This document shows positions 46,377 to 64,000 of a DNA stretch of 64,000 nt, piece by piece. Under the pieces are notes generated by a model. The model saw nothing but the letters and a program-made list of their open reading frames with translations. It ran no database searches and had not been told where the DNA came from. This stretch comes from Cyprinodon diabolis. Taxonomy: Eukaryota > Chordata > Actinopteri > Cyprinodontiformes > Cyprinodontidae. The stretch is from NCBI GenBank assembly GCA_030533445.1, contig CM060072.1, positions 23,521,267-23,585,266 of the forward strand, written 5' to 3'. Made by a program: the position numbers and the translations under genes. Numbering within the stretch: the first letter of the stretch is position 1; each line of letters opens with the position of its first letter.

Positions 46377-46765
46377 TCCTCTCTGCAACAAGATTCAAAC
46401 AAAACATTATGAAGATCCTAAGTATTTCTGATCTTCCTCCATTTAAAAAAGACTGTTGGTCGGTAAAAAAAAAAAAAAAAAAAATAATATATATATAAAC
46501 TTTTCAGTGTCAGAACAGTATGAAGAAAAACGCATCACTTCTTACCGAAGGAAGCTGAGGGGTTTAAAAAAAAACACCGATTGAAAACCTGCCATATCTC
46601 CAGGATAATTGGTAGTTAGGATCTAGTAGCAGATATAAGCTAACATCAGCTCTCAACTCTCATGTTTCATCTTCAACCGTCAACATATAGAGAATTGTAA
46701 TAAATGAACCCTTTTGAATAATAACAATGCAACAGATACGCGTAAAATGCAAGTAAAGCTCTTAC

Positions 46766-46860
46766 CTTATAACGCTTGTTTTATAAAAAGAAGGGAACTG
46801 TTTCCCTGTTGCACCTTTTTCTTCTTCTTTGTTAGATCGGCAGATTGCAAATGGGTGCAT
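46766..46860 (-). promoter_or_regulatory. Probable nfrkb non-coding exon 1 and promoter
   Basis: On the minus strand a consensus donor, AAGCGTTATAAG|GTAAGAGC, ends a possible exon at 46766. The first coding exon begins with an acceptor, GTTGCAG, at 46383. Together they imply a 5' UTR exon here with the promoter just to its right. No core promoter motif is evident. Confidence 0.4.
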
Positions 46861-46861
46861 A

Positions 46862-47651
46862 CCGCCCCCTACTGTACATGATTGTGTAGCTCTATAGTTC
46901 CACCTACTATATTCATTTTTTTATTTTTGTGTTATGTAAAAATAAAAATAATGCTTTATTAATAACCAAGTTTTCTTCCCTGTCTCCATCTGTCCCTAAA
47001 ATTTCTTTAATACTCCAATCTCTCCCTTTTTCCATAATTAACCCTGGTGCACCTTCTTCTTCTACTGAATATAGGTGCTTGAGCTGCCTGCTGCTGCCTC
47101 CACGAGGCAAAGCACCGTAAGTACAGGCCCTGAATGCTACATAAAATGTAATAGGACCATTAATTATCGCTGTAAAATGTTTTTTTTTTTTCCAGGTTGA
47201 TAAGTGCAAGGGATTTTGATAAATGTATTTTATTATTTTCTAACCCTCAATAAATCTTGACTTATTGTTTGTAGATCTGGTATTGCTTTATCTTTATGGC
47301 ATGCAACTAACTTAAACATGAGCTCTTAAAAAAACAGCTTTTTTTTTGTAGTAAATTGGGCAGATTTGTGGACTCCCTGACTAATATTTGCCATTTCAAC
47401 ACTGCAACTAAACTGTGAATATTGCACAGTTCCCTGGGGCCTCAATTGCTGTTATGGTTGCTGCTGTTCTTACCATACTTGACAAATAGATGCATTGATA
47501 TCTTTGCAGGTCTGAGGTGAATATTTTATTATTATTACTTAATTATTATTAAGTATAAGGATAAAGTGAGATGAATATATGTGCTTCCACTTTTTTAAGC
47601 ATTTAGTTTACCCATGCACGGTTTTCCTTGAATATGAAAATTATAGACTAT
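46862..47651. other. Intergenic, AT-rich; possible retroelement debris
   Basis: No gene is supported. A 98-codon minus-strand open frame (47209-46913) reads like a decayed repeat-derived C-terminus (RGGSSRQLKHLYSVEEEG), but I cannot name the family. The rest is simple AT-rich sequence. Confidence 0.4.
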
Positions 47652-49267
47652 TACAGGTGCTGGTCATAAAATTAGAATATCATGAAAAAGTAGATTGATT
47701 TCAGTAATTCCATTTAAAAAGTGAAACTTGTATATTATATTCATACATTACATACAAACTCATATATTTCAGATGTTTATTTTGTTTAATTTTGATGATT
47801 ACAAATGACAACAAATGAAAATCTCAAATTCATCATATCAGAAAATTAGAATATTGTGAAAAGGTTCAAAATTGATGGCCCCTGGTGCCACACTCTAATC
47901 AGCTAATTAACTCAAACCACCTGCAAAAGCCTTTAAATGGTCTTTCAGTCTAGTTCTATAGGCTACACAATCATGGGGAAGACTGCTGACTTGACAGTTG
48001 TCCAAAAGACGACCATCGACACCTTGCACAAGGAGGGCAAGACACAAAAGGTCATCGCTAAAGAGGCTGGCTGTTCACAGAGCTCAGTGTCCAAGCACAT
48101 TAATAGAGAGGCGAAGGGAAGGAAAAGATGTGGTCGAAAAAAGTGTACAAGCAAGAGAGATAACCGCACCCTGGAGAGGATTGTGAAACAAAACCCATTC
48201 AAAAATGTGGGGGAGATTCACAAAGAGTGGACTGCAGCTGGAGTGAGTGCTTCAAGAACCACCACACACAGACGTATGAAAGACATGGGTTTCTGCTGTC
48301 GCATTCCTTGTGTCAAGCCACTCTTGAACCACAGACAGCGTCAGAAGCGTCTTGCCTGGGCTAAAGAGAAACAGGACTGGACTGCTGGTGAGTGGTCCAA
48401 AGTCATGTTCTCTGATGAAAGTAAATTTTGCATTTCCTTTGGAAATCAAGGTCCCAGAGTCTGGAGGAAAAAAAGAGAGGCACTTCATCCACGTTGCTTG
48501 AAGTCCAGTGTAAAGTTTCCACAGTCAGTGATGGTTTGGGGTGCCATGTCATCTGCTGGTGTTGGTCCATTGTGTTTTCTGAGGTCCAGGGTCAACGCAG
48601 CCACATACCAGGAAGTTTTAGAGCACTTCATGCTTCCTGCAGCTGATCAACTTTTTGGAGATGCAGATTTCATTTTCCAACAGGACTTGGCACCTGCACA
48701 CAGTGCCAAAGCTACCAGTACCTGGTTGAAGGACCATGGTATCCCTGTTCTTAATTGGCCAGCAAACTCTCCTGACCTTAACCCCATAGAAAATCTATGG
48801 GGTATTGTGAAGAAGAAGATGCAATACACCAGACCCAACAATTCAGAAGAGCTAAAAGCCACTATTAGAGCAACCTGGGCTATCATAACACCTGAGCAGT
48901 GCCACAGACTGATCGACTCCATGCCACGCCGCATTGCTGCAGTAATACAGGCCAAAGGAGGCCCAACTAAATACTGAGTGCTGTACATGCTCATACTTTT
49001 CATGTTCATACTTTTCAGTTGGCCAACATTTCTATAAATCCTTTGTTTTTATTGGTCTTCAGTAATATTCTAATTTTCTGATATGATGAATTTGAGATTT
49101 TCATTTGTTGTCATTTGTAATCATCAAAATTAAACAAAATAAACATCTGAAATATATGAGTTTGTATGTAATGTATGAATATAATATACAAGTTTCACTT
49201 TTTAAATGGAATTACTGAAATCAATCTACTTTTTCATGATATTCTAATTTTATGACCAGCACCTGTA
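47652..49267 (+). mobile_element. Tc1-type DNA transposon, structurally intact
   Basis: The element 47654-49265 (1612 bp) starts CAGGTGCTGGTCATAAAATT and ends with its reverse complement. TA dinucleotides flank it at 47652-47653 and 49266-49267. The terminal inverted repeats, 47654-47855 and 49064-49265, are 202 bp each and I read them as identical. Each carries two related motifs: AAAATTAGAATATCATGAAA (outer) and AAAATTAGAATATTGTGAAA (inner, left copy). This suggests an IR/DR arrangement of transposase-binding sites. The end sequence resembles the Passport/PPTN-type fish Tc1 group as I remember it. Confidence 0.93.
47973..48977 (+). CDS. Tc1 transposase, intact DD34E
   Basis: This is the cut-and-paste transposase of the surrounding element. 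From MGKTADLTVVQK the protein has 334 aa without interruption; an upstream in-frame ATG at 47937 would add 12 non-conserved residues. The N-terminus holds two helix-turn-helix regions (about 8-45 and 65-105) separated by a basic linker (GRKRCGRKKC). Catalytic residues are D148 (MFSDESKF), D238 (FQQDLAPAH) and E273 (SPDLNPIENLWG), with 34 residues between the second Asp and Glu. The glycine-rich box is present in altered form (WGAMSSAGVGPL). Length and motif spacing match active Tc1 transposases. No damaged residue was noticed. Confidence 0.93.
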   Translation: MGKTADLTVVQKTTIDTLHKEGKTQKVIAKEAGCSQSSVSKHINREAKGRKRCGRKKCTSKRDNRTLERIVKQNPFKNVGEIHKEWTAAGVSASRTTTHRRMKDMGFCCRIPCVKPLLNHRQRQKRLAWAKEKQDWTAGEWSKVMFSDESKFCISFGNQGPRVWRKKREALHPRCLKSSVKFPQSVMVWGAMSSAGVGPLCFLRSRVNAATYQEVLEHFMLPAADQLFGDADFIFQQDLAPAHSAKATSTWLKDHGIPVLNWPANSPDLNPIENLWGIVKKKMQYTRPNNSEELKATIRATWAIITPEQCHRLIDSMPRRIAAVIQAKGGPTKY

Positions 49268-49971
49268 TATATTTATATTGCATATGATTTCAATAAAACA
49301 ATCAATGTGGCTGTAATATTACAATAAAACACGAATAGGCTAAATTACTTTTACTTGCTAAAGTATTTATGCATTATGGGAGGCTTTAAATTTTATTAAG
49401 TGTCAATTACAAGCATAGAAATGTGTGTAACATTTATGTCACAAATTAGGTTTTTTCCATCAGAATTTAAATTTTAAAACAGATAGAACAATAAGAAAAG
49501 TGGTTATTATGTAGTAAAAATATTTACTATCTTCAAGTATATTAACACTGCATACTGAACTGAAATATTTATAAATTAATTAATCATGGAATATTATGAC
49601 ATTTTCCTTTTAATAAGATTCCACTGTTTACATTACAGAACATTTTAAAAACAGTTTAAAAACACAGAACAGTTTAAAAACATTGATATATATATATATA
49701 GTTTATGTCCTCTTGCACATTTCAATAAATCATGTGCATTTGTCAGCTTGCTCCACCTCTTATGATGCTGTTTCTGAACAGCTGTGAATAATGACCACTC
49801 AATACATGAGCCTCATGAGTCAGCCTGGGCGAAGCATTGGCGGGTGATCACGTTTATTTTTGTCCTTCAGGAACCTGCCTTATGTTTGGAGAACACAGCA
49901 GCACTTGAAAGTGGCAAAACCTTGTAGGTAACCTATTTGTCTCGAGGTTCGTCTCTTAACACCTTGGGAGG
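49268..49971. other. Upstream region of the ryanodine receptor gene
   Basis: This AT-rich stretch lies between the Tc1 element and the ryr1 start. An E-box, CAGCTG, lies near 49779 in GAACAGCTGTGAATAATGAC, which could suit a muscle gene but is weak evidence. No TATA box or transcription start could be assigned. Confidence 0.3.

Positions 49972-64000
<14,029 letters not shown>

Overview
The window is vertebrate nuclear DNA, almost certainly from a teleost fish. Genes are split by GT-AG introns. The proteins are clear vertebrate orthologues, and the spaces are filled with fish-type repeats: L2/CR1-like LINEs with a TTGAA tail, Tc1 elements, hAT-like and TTAA-flanked MITEs, tRNA-derived SINEs and gypsy LTRs. 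I could not narrow the species. Gene models were built by hand from ORFs, GT/AG sites, phase continuity and remembered family sequences. No alignment was run.

Layout: (1) 1-6.3 kb, minus strand: the 5' part of brd8 (7 coding exons; the gene runs off the left edge). Its introns hold a solo LTR with a perfect 5-bp TSD, SINE pieces and the 3' end of a gypsy element. (2) 6.4-14 kb: a tandem duplication carrying L2 tails, a TTAA-flanked element, then AT-rich intergenic DNA. (3) 14.7-16.1 kb, plus: gng8, complete, 70 aa. (4) 17.4-22.9 kb, plus: tmem45b, 5 coding exons, 280 aa. (5) 23.0-46.9 kb, minus: nfrkb, complete, 25 coding exons giving 1277 aa in unbroken phase. It converges tail-to-tail with tmem45b; the two sets of poly(A) signals lie about 80 bp apart. 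Its introns carry a 587-bp foldback element, MITEs and a nearly full-length antisense L2-like LINE. (6) 47.65-49.27 kb: a Tc1 element with an intact 334-aa transposase and 202-bp terminal inverted repeats that I read as identical. (7) 49.97 kb to the right edge, plus: the first 19 coding exons (about 728 residues) of a ryanodine receptor closest to ryr1.

The genes do not form an operon-like system. brd8 (TIP60/NuA4 complex) and nfrkb (INO80 complex) are both chromatin-remodelling subunits. The tmem45b-nfrkb neighbourhood matches the human 11q24 arrangement. ryr1 is the sarcoplasmic reticulum calcium-release channel and gng8 a G-protein gamma subunit.

I saw no clearly new multi-gene system. 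The observations most worth following are the young Tc1 copy, the foldback element with its palindromic modules, the LINE whose ORF1 and ORF2 share one frame and are split by a single TGA, the group of TTAA-flanked MITEs, a 21-nt ryr1 microexon, and an Asn in place of the Arg of the NFRKB FRF hairpin.
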